From Rhodopirellula sp. P2 (GTDB lineage: Bacteria; Planctomycetota; Planctomycetia; Pirellulales; Pirellulaceae), in the NCBI RefSeq assembly GCF_028768465.1, contig NZ_CP118225.1, positions 3,019,001-3,083,000 on the forward strand: a stretch of 64,000 bases of DNA, given 5' to 3'. The translations under genes and the position numbers were made by a program. Positions 25,401-34,178 of this stretch are shown in pieces (position 1 is the first letter of the stretch; every line of letters starts with the position of its first letter). The notes under the pieces were generated by a model. That model saw nothing but the letters and a program-made list of their open reading frames with translations. It searched no databases and was not told where the DNA came from.

Positions 25401-28257
25401 CGGCTGTGATGGCGTCCAGGGTCCGGACGATGAGGTCGAGATCCGAGCTGGCGGTCACCTGCGAATCGCTTCTCGCTTCTTCGAAACGTTCCGCATGTTG
25501 CAGCCGGTGCAGGATTGTCTCGCGAAGTTCCTGAAAGGATTCTTGGTGAAGTCGTTCGACGGATTTCGATTCGGCCAACTCATTGGAGTCGCCGCGTTCG
25601 GCGAGTGATTCCGATTTGCGTTGTTGGTCGCGCCATTGCTTGCCGGTGCGATTCAGCGTCGCCAACTGTCCAGCCCATCCCATGGGTTCCGCGGTGAACT
25701 CCTTCATTGCGGAGGCGATTCGGTTGGCCACGTTGCCGTGCAGCAAACTATGAACTCGCAACGCTTTGACCTCCCCTGCGATTTGCTGCATGGTTTCACG
25801 GAAGGGATGCTCGGCATTGCCATCTTGCGAGGTGCGAAGTTTGTCACGAGCGTCAGAGATGATCTGGGTGCGTTGATTCACAAAGCGATGGATTTGCTCA
25901 TGGTGTCGCTGCACTTCTTCGGGAAGATCCGGTTCCATCAACTTCAGGAGATCGCTGATTTGTTGCAGTTGCTGATGCAGGAGTTCGCTCTGTCCCGGCA
26001 GCCTGGTGATGGGGATGTTGGCATCCGCGTCGCCGAGCATTGCGGCGCTGGTTTGAACCGTTTCCATGTCATGGGACAGTCCCATGGCGAGCTCGATGGC
26101 CAGGATCGCTTTTGTGAACTCGATCGACCGTGACGACAATTGAGTGAGCATGCGCAGTTTGCCAACGTGCGAACTCGAAAGTCGTTTGCGTTGGTCGGCG
26201 GAATCGTCGTTTGGGAATTGCTCGCCAATCTGTTGCCAAGTCTTGTATTGAAGAGCCGTCTGTTCGAGGGCAAACCTGGCAGCCGAATCCAGACGCGACC
26301 ATTGGTCGATTCGTATCGGATCGTCGATCGAGGCCAGAAGTTGGCGAATGGAGACCGGCGCTGCTTCGTCCAACTCAGGCGAGATTTCATCGGCCGAGGG
26401 ATTGAATCCAGAAATCGATTCCCACCGGGTACGAAGCTGTTGCAATGGAGCAGACAGATCGGGATCCAACTGGAACGACTGGGTGTCCGGGGACTCAATC
26501 GAGGCTTTCATGCTGGTTTGCATGCTTTGACTGATCTGGTTCAGTTCTTCGAACCAAGGCGTGATTTGTTGCGTGAGTTCCTGATGCGCCAACAGGTTGT
26601 GATGTCGGTCGGGATCAAAATCCAATTGGGCAATGAAGATGTCAATCCAATTGGATTGACCTCGATGGCCTGCTCGGTCCACGGCGATCAGTCGAGTCTT
26701 CAAGCGACTGCCGGATGGCAATTTTGCATCCGCATTTTCGCGACCATCAAAACGAGCCAGATCCCAGTTCAAATCCACGCGAGCGATTGAATCGGGATCT
26801 TTCAACTCAATTTTGGTTTCTGTCAGTCCTTCACCTTCCAGCAGAATTTGCTGGATCGCGTAGTCCATCGGAATGTCGTCTTCGAGATGTCCGACCAACG
26901 ACAGCACCGCCGCTGGGGAGGCAATTTGCCGACGCGGAATTGATTCGTCCCATGCCGCGATGGGGCTGCGGTCGACCACGGGATCAATCGTGTATCTCGG
27001 CGAAAATGGATTGTTCAATCCCGTGTCGGAACCCGTTGCATCCAGGCGATAGCTGCCAGGGGTTGAGATGGGAACGGTGATTTCGAACTGCTGATTTTCA
27101 GGGGACACAGACGCCAAAGCCAACCCGGAACCACGCGAAGAGAAACGCATCTCCGCGTCTCGAACGGGTTGATCAAATTCCACTCGCATGGTGACCTTGG
27201 TCCCGACAAACGCGGTGAGGTCACCGTGGTTCTCGGTGACGGTTTTGTTTGGCAGTTTGGTGTGCGATGGGTACTGATACTCTTTGACAAACGATGTCGC
27301 ACGCGGGCGAGGTTGCGGGGTCAGCGTGTACCAGAGGGTTTCCGCATCTCCGGCGAGAATCCGATATTCAACCGCAGATTGCTGGACCGGTAGATTTGCC
27401 GAATAGGTTGGCAGCTGGGGGGCGTCCAAGGCTTGCTTTGGGTGTCCTTCATCCGCAAGGTTTTCGTGCGAACGTCGGACCATGCGCTGACGTTCTTGTC
27501 CCAGTTCGTCGCGGGTTTCGAGCCAGACATCGGAACGGCCCAAACGGTCCACTCCCACCATCACGCCGACCAGATCTCCTTCGGCAACCATCGCGGATGG
27601 TGGGTTGGGGTGGAGCAAATGGATTTTGGTCAGGGAGGCTCGTTGGATGGGGGCGATTGGCAGCAAGACGCGCGCAAAGCGACGTGGCAATTCCAGCGTG
27701 GGGATCAATCCCAACGCCGTGATGACGACGAGCAAGGAGAACAGCACCAACAAGGCTTGTTGGATCAGTTTCCAAGGCAATAAACGTCGCACTTCGACAT
27801 CGCCCAGCTGCTCGGCGACATGCGATTGAAGTTTCCGTCTGAAGTCGGGTGAGCCGTTGAGATGGTCGACTTCACTGAGTTCGACGGCGGACAGGATTTG
27901 ACCGCGAAGTTTGGTTTGAGCGATCTCAAAGCTTCCAGCGACTTCGGCGGGTGAGCTTTGGAACGCGGAAGCGATCCCGTTTCGGTAGGCTGCCCAGCCG
28001 GCGGCAAGATACGCAAGCAGGCTCAGCAAGACGCGTGGCAGGGTGGTTGGACGTACAAAATGGTCGATCAACGTCAGGGCAACCATGCCGGTGATCAACA
28101 CGGCCACACCCACGGCGACACCACGGCACACTTGCAGGGTGGCACGCCGTCTGGCGAAGGCCCGCAGCTTGTCGCGGGTGGCGGGCAGCAGTTCGCTGGG
28201 GGCCTGGTGGTTCGTTCTGGGCAATTCGCCCAGCATCCCGTAGGGCAATTCGCTCAT
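22444..28257 (-). CDS. 1937-residue DUF4175-like membrane-anchored coiled-coil protein
   Basis: Three hydrophobic helices (about residues 44-66, 73-91 and 166-186) are followed by an immunoglobulin-like extracytoplasmic stretch and then more than 1,000 residues of helical, Gln/Ala/Glu/Ser-rich coiled coil, ending in a Gln/Pro/Ser low-complexity region and a short conserved tail (RKVRIPMTYRRAVQAYFEAV). The architecture matches DUF4175-type low-complexity membrane proteins found next to vWA genes. The reading frame is open to 28338, but ATG at 28257 overlaps the upstream stop in an ATGA and has AAGGTGG 8 bases before it, so it is the start. Function unknown; it is probably the large structural or tethering subunit of the vWA membrane complex. 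Confidence 0.85.
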   Translation of the reverse strand: MSELPYGMLGELPRTNHQAPSELLPATRDKLRAFARRRATLQVCRGVAVGVAVLITGMVALTLIDHFVRPTTLPRVLLSLLAYLAAGWAAYRNGIASAFQSSPAEVAGSFEIAQTKLRGQILSAVELSEVDHLNGSPDFRRKLQSHVAEQLGDVEVRRLLPWKLIQQALLVLFSLLVVITALGLIPTLELPRRFARVLLPIAPIQRASLTKIHLLHPNPPSAMVAEGDLVGVMVGVDRLGRSDVWLETRDELGQERQRMVRRSHENLADEGHPKQALDAPQLPTYSANLPVQQSAVEYRILAGDAETLWYTLTPQPRPRATSFVKEYQYPSHTKLPNKTVTENHGDLTAFVGTKVTMRVEFDQPVRDAEMRFSSRGSGLALASVSPENQQFEITVPISTPGSYRLDATGSDTGLNNPFSPRYTIDPVVDRSPIAAWDESIPRRQIASPAAVLSLVGHLEDDIPMDYAIQQILLEGEGLTETKIELKDPDSIARVDLNWDLARFDGRENADAKLPSGSRLKTRLIAVDRAGHRGQSNWIDIFIAQLDFDPDRHHNLLAHQELTQQITPWFEELNQISQSMQTSMKASIESPDTQSFQLDPDLSAPLQQLRTRWESISGFNPSADEISPELDEAAPVSIRQLLASIDDPIRIDQWSRLDSAARFALEQTALQYKTWQQIGEQFPNDDSADQRKRLSSSHVGKLRMLTQLSSRSIEFTKAILAIELAMGLSHDMETVQTSAAMLGDADANIPITRLPGQSELLHQQLQQISDLLKLMEPDLPEEVQRHHEQIHRFVNQRTQIISDARDKLRTSQDGNAEHPFRETMQQIAGEVKALRVHSLLHGNVANRIASAMKEFTAEPMGWAGQLATLNRTGKQWRDQQRKSESLAERGDSNELAESKSVERLHQESFQELRETILHRLQHAERFEEARSDSQVTASSDLDLIVRTLDAITADGFVSPESSDLDEVAFYDQVSKAVMTLDAGNQLHRFEKQWQFVADRERYPVDSADGIIHQPIRLEHIQVANEIPMAQVRHLGLAPSVADPLRDTRWNQDASQARDRLNRRRWESETPVSAAIPIESILKTYQSSWNDLDPMMEEAREFLRRLTPSLSDQAREAAEEAKQQSDSIEEDQSKRPESPEQVAAEAESKFDDLKEQVSSIAEQLADRANNADYSQADDAQAARDADQAIAAIEQQTEQVASQLRENQPAEASQSLDDLSKTLETIADHFEAIDQGEDASQTRDALNELAPTSEANPSMDNQFNAAEAVAQANQMTPEQLLEQLEKKLPTDQPMQESLQDITKQTVRAAEQMIREAANEETSLRRNLERSDAEFSEQKRIAQDELRSLSDRADAVQNHLLAMAEQASGWSNENATQRAIQQIREDLSQATQASKQVQNDKALLDDLQAANQSLREAVQDASKQTAAINKKARQMQKQSLHNNEQSRAKAARQLEAMQRRGKNQYLQSLQNENQQWHRNVDEAGRRIQQAQNQERNAQRSLDQAKQQQQKHPGEEWAEKNVADKQAQVENVATAAAAAKQTRDLARESERQAKQRYEDARNRAVANLDAPNPAAELLSRVTQQATEELQHLAESLDSNQKSLAIDESLAPPASSIQPIADQQQRLQQSVAMATEELRRAARHEARLGNKTSAEQLDEVATEIEAVRQQPMTGAQESLQSGEASQANQQLAQAAEQLQAKADALAQQTSNDPVNSEGDSTATPDAAPASSQSQKLAKTLDELDRALHSPPPEQAGSDDQSDPSEPSQSQQTSEDQPSGQAAEGSAGESPSEASGSQQANQPNSPASPGQQPTSGQASSTLAEAAQQAIRNLAQQRQRQLQQIAQAGEPSQPSDQDPSQPSSSQANNSARGDGQASDNSLIDASDWNIADGDWGDLRERQTEEVIQDRKVRIPMTYRRAVQAYFEAVSAEAAKSSESNPRSDR

Positions 28258-30728
28258 ACCAATCCCACCTTTTTGCGCATCCACCATTCGGCGGCGAGAA
28301 GTCCCAGGATGGCCACAAACAGCCACCATGATTCCCACATCAACGTGTCTGTTTCAATGATTTGGCCTCGAGACAACGGCAGCAGTTGACTCAGCATCTC
28401 CGCTGCGGACGATTCGTGGACGTACGTGCCACCGCCGGCGCTGGCAATCTCTTTCAGGGTGTCCTCGTCCACCGCAACACGATCCAGTTCACCTTTGCGA
28501 GAGGGTTCCACCCAAATCGGGGCGGTTGCTTTCAAGGCGGAGGCGTCATAGCCACTGACGCGAACTCGCACGTGGTAGGCACCTGGCGGGAGGGAATCGG
28601 TTTGAGCCAGGTACGTTCGGCGAGACTCGTCGTCGAGGTTCATGGGCAGGGTGGCAACGATTTGGTCGTCGCGAATCAGCAAGGCATCCACGGTCGCAGG
28701 CGTGTTGGGGGACGCTGCCTCACCGAACGACGTTTCATTGTCGAGCAGTCGGACTCGGATCAATGCTGATTGGCCGGACTCGTAATCAATCTTGTCGGTT
28801 CCGATCGCCACATAGTCGTCTCGCACGGCGTACGGTGGTTGCATCGCAGCGGTCAGCATCTGATTCCAAAAACGGCCGTGCAGTTGACTCTCGATTTTAT
28901 AACGCCAACGCCAAGTCTGGTCCGTTGCCAGAAAGAACACGCGGCCGGCACCGAACAGACGTGTGACCAACCAGGGCACCCGGCTTTCGGTTGGAGAAGA
29001 TGTCTCGGTTGCTTCCACCAGGGCATCTGCCCAGACTTCGGCATCCGCTCGAGCTGTTGTGACGGGAATCACTCCCGGGACCGGCATGCTGCGCCAAAGT
29101 TGCTCGTTGGACGCGATCTCAGAACTGAGCAGCATCACTGGTTGAGAACGTCCTGTCGTTGTGGGGCCGATGGACTGAACGGATGGTTGCTGGCGTTGGT
29201 ATCGAAGCAGATCGTTGTTTTCAGAGGTGTCGGCAGGGTCGATGAACTCGACGGGCAGCAGTTCGTTCAACGACTCGATTCGTGACAGGCGGTTGTACCG
29301 GCCGTTGAGCATGATGAGTCCGCCACCGCGACGAACAAATTCTCGTAAACCGTCGGAGTCGGTGTCCGCCCATTGTTCTGGTGGGACTTCGCCCAACACG
29401 ATCGCGTCGTAGCGGTTCCAGTCTTCGGTCGTGGCCGGCACCTCTCCGTCCTGGTCTCCTCGCGAGATTTGGGGGGAGTCCGTTCCAGGGCCAAATAAAA
29501 CCGTGTTCACTTGCCAAGCGGGATCCCGAGCGAACAGGTTCCGCAAATAGCGTGTTTCCCACCGTGAAGAGCCGTCGAGGATCAATAGCCGGCGGTCGCG
29601 ACTGGCCGCTGCAATTCGAAAATCCCAGGAATCGTTTTCGGGTTGGCCCAAGGATGTTGGGACGGTTGGATCGGCTCTGCGAATGGATGCGGTGAAGGGC
29701 AAAACCAGGCTGTCGCGGTCCACGCCGCGGGCTTCTTGGTTGGCGAGACGGTTCGTGAGCGGTTCCACCGGAAGGTCGAAGTCGATTTCGGTTTGTCCGT
29801 CCTGAGTGGCCACAAAACTGTCGGACCAAACCAGCGTTTCGCCTGATCGAAGTTCGATTTGAAGCGTGTCGTTGGTCACCCCATCATGCTTGGCCACAAT
29901 GGTTCCGGTCAGGCGACCATCCGCCGCAATTCGCTCGGGATGCAGGACGTTGGTGATGCCGATGTCGGTCGGTTCATCGACGCTGCCCAGGCCAACGGTG
30001 TGAACTTGCCAGCCCGACTGCGAAAGTTGCCAAGCCAAATCGGAGGCATCGTCCACGCCGGCGGAGTCGCGACCGTCGGTCATCAGCACGACTGCCAGTG
30101 GCGAGGCTGTGGTGTCAGCCAATTCGTCGGTCAGGACGACGGATTGGGCGGGATCACTGTTGCCTGACCGCGGCACCATGGGACGCAACGCGGCTGACAA
30201 ATTGGTGGTGGCCCCGGTGGCTTCCCCTAGCATGATTTCGGTCGATTGACGTTCGGTTTCAGTGTCCAGATCGTAGGATTTCCACCGTGGGTGAGCGGTG
30301 GCGTCAAAGCTCATCACGTCGATCAAGTGAGTCGATTGCAGCTTTTGGATCCAACCATCGCTTTCATTTTTGCCGAACAGCATCTCCACGGAACGACGCA
30401 GGCGATCGGGGGACTCACGGTCCGACGAGTCTCGTTCGCTCATGCTCAACGATTGGTCAACCGCGAAAATGAGTCTGGCGGGCTGGCCGATGACTTGGCG
30501 GTGGTGCCAAATCGGACCGGCCAAGAGCAGGATGGTGAGGATGATCGCGGTCGAACGCAGAGCTGGAAGTGCCCAGGCAGCGGAACCCCCGAGTCGCTTG
30601 GTTTCATTCAGGTACAACCACGCCGCAGCCAGTCCGGTGAGGATCGCGATCGCAAAGATGGCCCAGGTCGGGAGATCCCACGAAAACCGCAAACTGGCAA
30701 GGTTCGATCGAGGACAATCGGGAATCAT
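28254..30728 (-). CDS. Membrane vWA / glutamine-amidotransferase-like protein
   Basis: An 824-residue protein. Two N-terminal membrane helices (about 20-40 and 57-74) precede a von Willebrand A domain with the MIDAS motif DQSLS (Asp 91) and LMTDGRDSAGV. A class-I-glutamine-amidotransferase-like fold follows (RLLILDGSSRWETRYLRNL, then YDAIVLGEV, REFVRRGGGLIMLNG), without a catalytic Cys triad that I can see, and the protein ends in a C-terminal membrane helix (SWWLFVAILGLLAAEWWM). This layout is common in planctomycete vWA clusters. The ATG at 30728 overlaps the upstream stop by 4 bp; in-frame codons upstream are not needed. It probably forms a membrane complex with the neighbouring BatA-like and giant proteins. 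Confidence 0.87.
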   Translation of the reverse strand: MIPDCPRSNLASLRFSWDLPTWAIFAIAILTGLAAAWLYLNETKRLGGSAAWALPALRSTAIILTILLLAGPIWHHRQVIGQPARLIFAVDQSLSMSERDSSDRESPDRLRRSVEMLFGKNESDGWIQKLQSTHLIDVMSFDATAHPRWKSYDLDTETERQSTEIMLGEATGATTNLSAALRPMVPRSGNSDPAQSVVLTDELADTTASPLAVVLMTDGRDSAGVDDASDLAWQLSQSGWQVHTVGLGSVDEPTDIGITNVLHPERIAADGRLTGTIVAKHDGVTNDTLQIELRSGETLVWSDSFVATQDGQTEIDFDLPVEPLTNRLANQEARGVDRDSLVLPFTASIRRADPTVPTSLGQPENDSWDFRIAAASRDRRLLILDGSSRWETRYLRNLFARDPAWQVNTVLFGPGTDSPQISRGDQDGEVPATTEDWNRYDAIVLGEVPPEQWADTDSDGLREFVRRGGGLIMLNGRYNRLSRIESLNELLPVEFIDPADTSENNDLLRYQRQQPSVQSIGPTTTGRSQPVMLLSSEIASNEQLWRSMPVPGVIPVTTARADAEVWADALVEATETSSPTESRVPWLVTRLFGAGRVFFLATDQTWRWRYKIESQLHGRFWNQMLTAAMQPPYAVRDDYVAIGTDKIDYESGQSALIRVRLLDNETSFGEAASPNTPATVDALLIRDDQIVATLPMNLDDESRRTYLAQTDSLPPGAYHVRVRVSGYDASALKATAPIWVEPSRKGELDRVAVDEDTLKEIASAGGGTYVHESSAAEMLSQLLPLSRGQIIETDTLMWESWWLFVAILGLLAAEWWMRKKVGLV

Positions 30729-33004
30729 CGATGACTCCCTGCGGAAGCGACGGGAGCATTCCAAGCGGTGGCGGCCGATTTGGGACGCCCGGCAAATTGT
30801 TGCCAGAGCAGTTCCGCGATCAGGACGAACAGCACCAGGGACATCAGCGGTCGCCAGATTTCTTGGCCAAATCGATCGGTTGCCGTCGCTTCCACCAAGT
30901 CTTCGGGTGTGTCGAACAAGCGTGCTTGCAGACGCTCTGCAAAGGTTTCGATTTGGCTGGGTTCCAGGGTTCGGAGATCTGATTCAGAGGCAGGGATTTC
31001 TGCGACTCGAAGAAGGGGGGCGGCGGGGGCGTCCGGTCGAAAACGATAGATGCCAGCGATTTGGGTGTGGCTGAAGACGCCGGATGAAACGTTCAGAGCG
31101 TCGTTTCCACCAGCGTCACCGGAAAGTGATTGGAATGCGGAACTGGAACCATCCGGCGACGTCACCGTCCAAGAGGCGGTTGCCCCCGGGATCAGCATCG
31201 GTTGGCCTGCCACCACGTTCATGGATTCTTGGCTGCCCACCAAGTCCAATATCAACTGCTGCATCATCGGCAAGTAGACCGCACGCAGCGGCAAGGTGGA
31301 CCATTCTGTATCGCAACCAATGGCAAACTGAATCACGTTGGATCGCCGAACTGCTAAAACGGCTTGGTCTGATGTTCGCAACAAGATTTGAGTGGACTCG
31401 GTGGAAGAATCTTCGATCAGCAGTCGACGATACCGGCCGACTCGAACTTCTTCCCAGATGCCATCGCCGGCGTCTTGCAGCGTTCCCCAAACACTCTGCC
31501 TGCCGCGAGGGGGTTGGATCGTGAACCCAAGGCGGTCTTGCTCTTCCGCCGTGACGGAGTTCTCGCTTTCCAAGACTGCTTCGATGTCCGAAGCGGTGAT
31601 GAGTCGATCCAGTTTGGCTGGCAACCATGGGATGTTGTTCCACTGATCAGCAGCCACTTGATCGCCGTCGAAGAAAACCAGCTTTCCATCGTGAGCAAGA
31701 AACTGTTCGAGCAACTCGTTGTCAGAGTCATTTCGCGAGTTGATCTGTTTGACGTTGGCAAAGATGATGACGTCGGGACGTTCAGCGGTTTCCATTTGGG
31801 TTGACAGTTCAGACGACCATCGCGAGCTCGAGAAGACTCGACTGCTGACCAGATCGGAACGTGCATTCTGGCCTGGCCGTGCACTCTCATTGACGCTGGC
31901 AAAGGCAAAGGGGCTGAGCGCCAAACGCAAAAAGTCGGTTTCGCTTTGCAACGGTTCGTTGGATGGATTTCCATCGACCAACCACACCCGGATTTGGGGC
32001 AGGACGTTGAATGCAAGTCTGCGGCGATTGTCCGCCGCGATCGCGTCGGTGTGTTCGACGGCGAACGCCAGCGAATGGTTTCCGGCTGTTTCCGGGGTGT
32101 GTGCGAACGAGAGCGTGGATGAACTGCGAGGAGCGATGTCGAGGGTTGCGGTTTGCACGGTCTGCCCATCGTAGAACCATCGCCCAGTCAATCGACTGAC
32201 CGAGCGATCCGAATCATTCCGGATCTTTGCGGTGAAGTTGACCAACCGATCTTTCAAAACCGCTGGGGCGTTGGCGTCGAGTGATTCGACCACCAAGTTG
32301 TCCAGCATGGCGTCGGCTTGAGAAACGTTGAGGAAGTCGACTCGCGGTGGCGGTGTCATGCGATCCAGTTGAACGCGCGCGTCTTCGACCGCATCGATCC
32401 ATTGATTCCCAGCAGCCAAACTGTTGGATTGAAAGTCGCCGCAAATCACGATGCGGCGGTTCGGATGCGAGGCCTCTTGGCATGCGTCCAGGCAAGTGTC
32501 CAAGGCTTGGACGTAGTCTGAGGGAGGACCGTCGAAGGGAAGTTCGGACAAGTCAACCAAAGCATCGCGTGGGGCGGATCGCTGGATGGGTGCAGTGAGC
32601 TGACTGGCCAGAATCACGATCACTTCGTCACCGCGTGATAGATTTCCAATCAGTCCGGTGGCTGCTTTTAGAGCGCGGTCGTGGCGTCCGGCAGCCTGCA
32701 TGGAACGACTGTCATCGACACACAGGATCAGCGTCAGCGGTTCGGACCCGGGCAAGGCGCGAGCTGAAGAGAGCAATGGACGAGCCATCGCGAGCGCCAG
32801 CAAGATCGGAATCGCACACCGCAGCGCTAGCAGGATCCATTGATGCCACTGCATGCGTCGGCGGTTTTTCGCAACGACGTCCTGAAGCAAGAACATCGCT
32901 CCCCAATCCATGGATCGATAGCGACTGCGAAACAACAGGTGGATTGCCAGGGGAACCACAAAAGCCAGTGCGCCGGCGAGCAATCCGAGGTTGAGGAAAT
33001 TCAT
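30725..33004 (-). CDS. BatA-domain vWA membrane protein
   Basis: A 759-residue protein. The N-terminus is the BatA (TIGR02226-like) motif: a first membrane helix, then HLLFRSRYRSMDWGAMFLL, a second helix and ARPLLSS. A vWA domain follows with the MIDAS motif VDDSRSM near residue 100. A long extracytoplasmic region with a second amidotransferase-like section (EQFLAHDGKLVFFDGDQV) and a final membrane helix (LMSLVLFVLIAELLW) complete it. Bat/vWA proteins typically work with MoxR AAA+ ATPases in cofactor insertion or stress tolerance. The start overlaps the DUF58 stop by 4 bp. Confidence 0.88.
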   Translation of the reverse strand: MNFLNLGLLAGALAFVVPLAIHLLFRSRYRSMDWGAMFLLQDVVAKNRRRMQWHQWILLALRCAIPILLALAMARPLLSSARALPGSEPLTLILCVDDSRSMQAAGRHDRALKAATGLIGNLSRGDEVIVILASQLTAPIQRSAPRDALVDLSELPFDGPPSDYVQALDTCLDACQEASHPNRRIVICGDFQSNSLAAGNQWIDAVEDARVQLDRMTPPPRVDFLNVSQADAMLDNLVVESLDANAPAVLKDRLVNFTAKIRNDSDRSVSRLTGRWFYDGQTVQTATLDIAPRSSSTLSFAHTPETAGNHSLAFAVEHTDAIAADNRRRLAFNVLPQIRVWLVDGNPSNEPLQSETDFLRLALSPFAFASVNESARPGQNARSDLVSSRVFSSSRWSSELSTQMETAERPDVIIFANVKQINSRNDSDNELLEQFLAHDGKLVFFDGDQVAADQWNNIPWLPAKLDRLITASDIEAVLESENSVTAEEQDRLGFTIQPPRGRQSVWGTLQDAGDGIWEEVRVGRYRRLLIEDSSTESTQILLRTSDQAVLAVRRSNVIQFAIGCDTEWSTLPLRAVYLPMMQQLILDLVGSQESMNVVAGQPMLIPGATASWTVTSPDGSSSAFQSLSGDAGGNDALNVSSGVFSHTQIAGIYRFRPDAPAAPLLRVAEIPASESDLRTLEPSQIETFAERLQARLFDTPEDLVEATATDRFGQEIWRPLMSLVLFVLIAELLWQQFAGRPKSAATAWNAPVASAGSHR

Positions 33005-34011
33005 TTGGAAGAATTGCCCTCTGCCGAGGAGTTCGGTTGGGAGCCCGCCAAGACGGAACCGGGGAAGGTCAGTGAACCACTGACACCACCCCCACGCCGC
33101 AGTGTCACGAACCTCGCAAGGGCGTCGACGACAGGAACGTCGGTCGTGATCATGGCGTGGTCGACGCGGTTGCGGCGGCAGGCTGCTTCGATCGTCGCGT
33201 TGTGACGCTTCAGGGACTCGATGTAGCGGGAGCGGATTTGTCGCGAATCGATGATTTCGCGATGATCGGTGTTCTCCAAATCGCGAAATTCGATGCGGTC
33301 ATGGAAGGGGAAATCGACTTCATCTGGATCGAGGATTTGTAGAAACACGACCTCTTGTCGTTGGGCTCGCAAGGCCGCAAACGCTTTGCCGAGTGATTCA
33401 GGATCGCCAAGGCCATCGGATATCAGAACCACCAACGAACGTCGTGGCAGTTTCAGCATCGCTTGGCGGATGACTGTGCCCAAGTCCGTTTCACCGCCAC
33501 CAGAATCACCGGCCAGAATCTTCAGCAAGGCTTGGAGGTGCGACGGCATGGTTCGCGGCGGCAACGAGTCACTGATCTTGTCGGCGAACGTCATCAATCC
33601 AACCGCATCTTGGCTGGAGAGCATCATGTATGCGATTGCCGCGGCGATCGCGGTGGCGTAATCCTGCTTGCGATTGCCCAGGGAGGCACGGGAGTCTGTT
33701 AGTTGCAACGCCCGACTGCCGGCGTATTGCATGCTGCCGCTGCGGTCGACCAACAGTGTGCATCGTAAGTTGGTCTCTTCTTCAAATTCGCGAATGTAGA
33801 GGCGATCGCTTTTGCCGAACGCACGCCAATCGATGTTCCGCAGTTCATCGCCGGGCACGTAGGGACGGTGCTCTTTGAACTCGACGCTGGAGCCTTTGTG
33901 CGGTGATCGGTGGCGACCCGCGGTCAGCCCCTCGACAGCCTGTCTCGCGATCCACTGCAACGCGGCGGCACGCGACGCATCACGCGCGGTGAACAGATCG
34001 GGAAAACGCAT
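33001..34011 (-). CDS. DUF58 domain protein (vWA-like), first gene of the five-gene operon
   Basis: A 336-residue cytoplasmic protein with the DUF58 core VEFKEHRPYVPGDELRNIDW followed by DRLYIREFEEETNLRC and the MIDAS-type LVDRSGSM. DUF58 proteins are the usual partners of MoxR ATPases. ATG at 34011 is chosen; the open frame extends to a TTG at 34047 that adds only 12 non-conserved residues. The gene leads an unusually tight operon in which every junction (33001/33004, 30725/30728, 28254/28257, 22444/22447) is a 4-bp ATGA overlap. No moxR gene precedes it: upstream there is only a 167-bp gap and then an unrelated trans-sulfuration gene. Confidence 0.9.
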   Translation of the reverse strand: MRFPDLFTARDASRAAALQWIARQAVEGLTAGRHRSPHKGSSVEFKEHRPYVPGDELRNIDWRAFGKSDRLYIREFEEETNLRCTLLVDRSGSMQYAGSRALQLTDSRASLGNRKQDYATAIAAAIAYMMLSSQDAVGLMTFADKISDSLPPRTMPSHLQALLKILAGDSGGGETDLGTVIRQAMLKLPRRSLVVLISDGLGDPESLGKAFAALRAQRQEVVFLQILDPDEVDFPFHDRIEFRDLENTDHREIIDSRQIRSRYIESLKRHNATIEAACRRNRVDHAMITTDVPVVDALARFVTLRRGGGVSGSLTFPGSVLAGSQPNSSAEGNSSK

Positions 34012-34178
34012 GGTGGACTGGGGCGGGAAGGCGGCAAGCGGAGGCAAAATCGCACCCCTATCCTAATGCAACGGCAGCCGAAAGTCGCTGAGCAAAGCGA
34101 ACTCTTGCCTGCTTGGCGTTTCCTTTTTCGGGCAAGTCCCACGGGGCCTTCGCAGGTCGCCTCCGGCCATGGAGGGGG

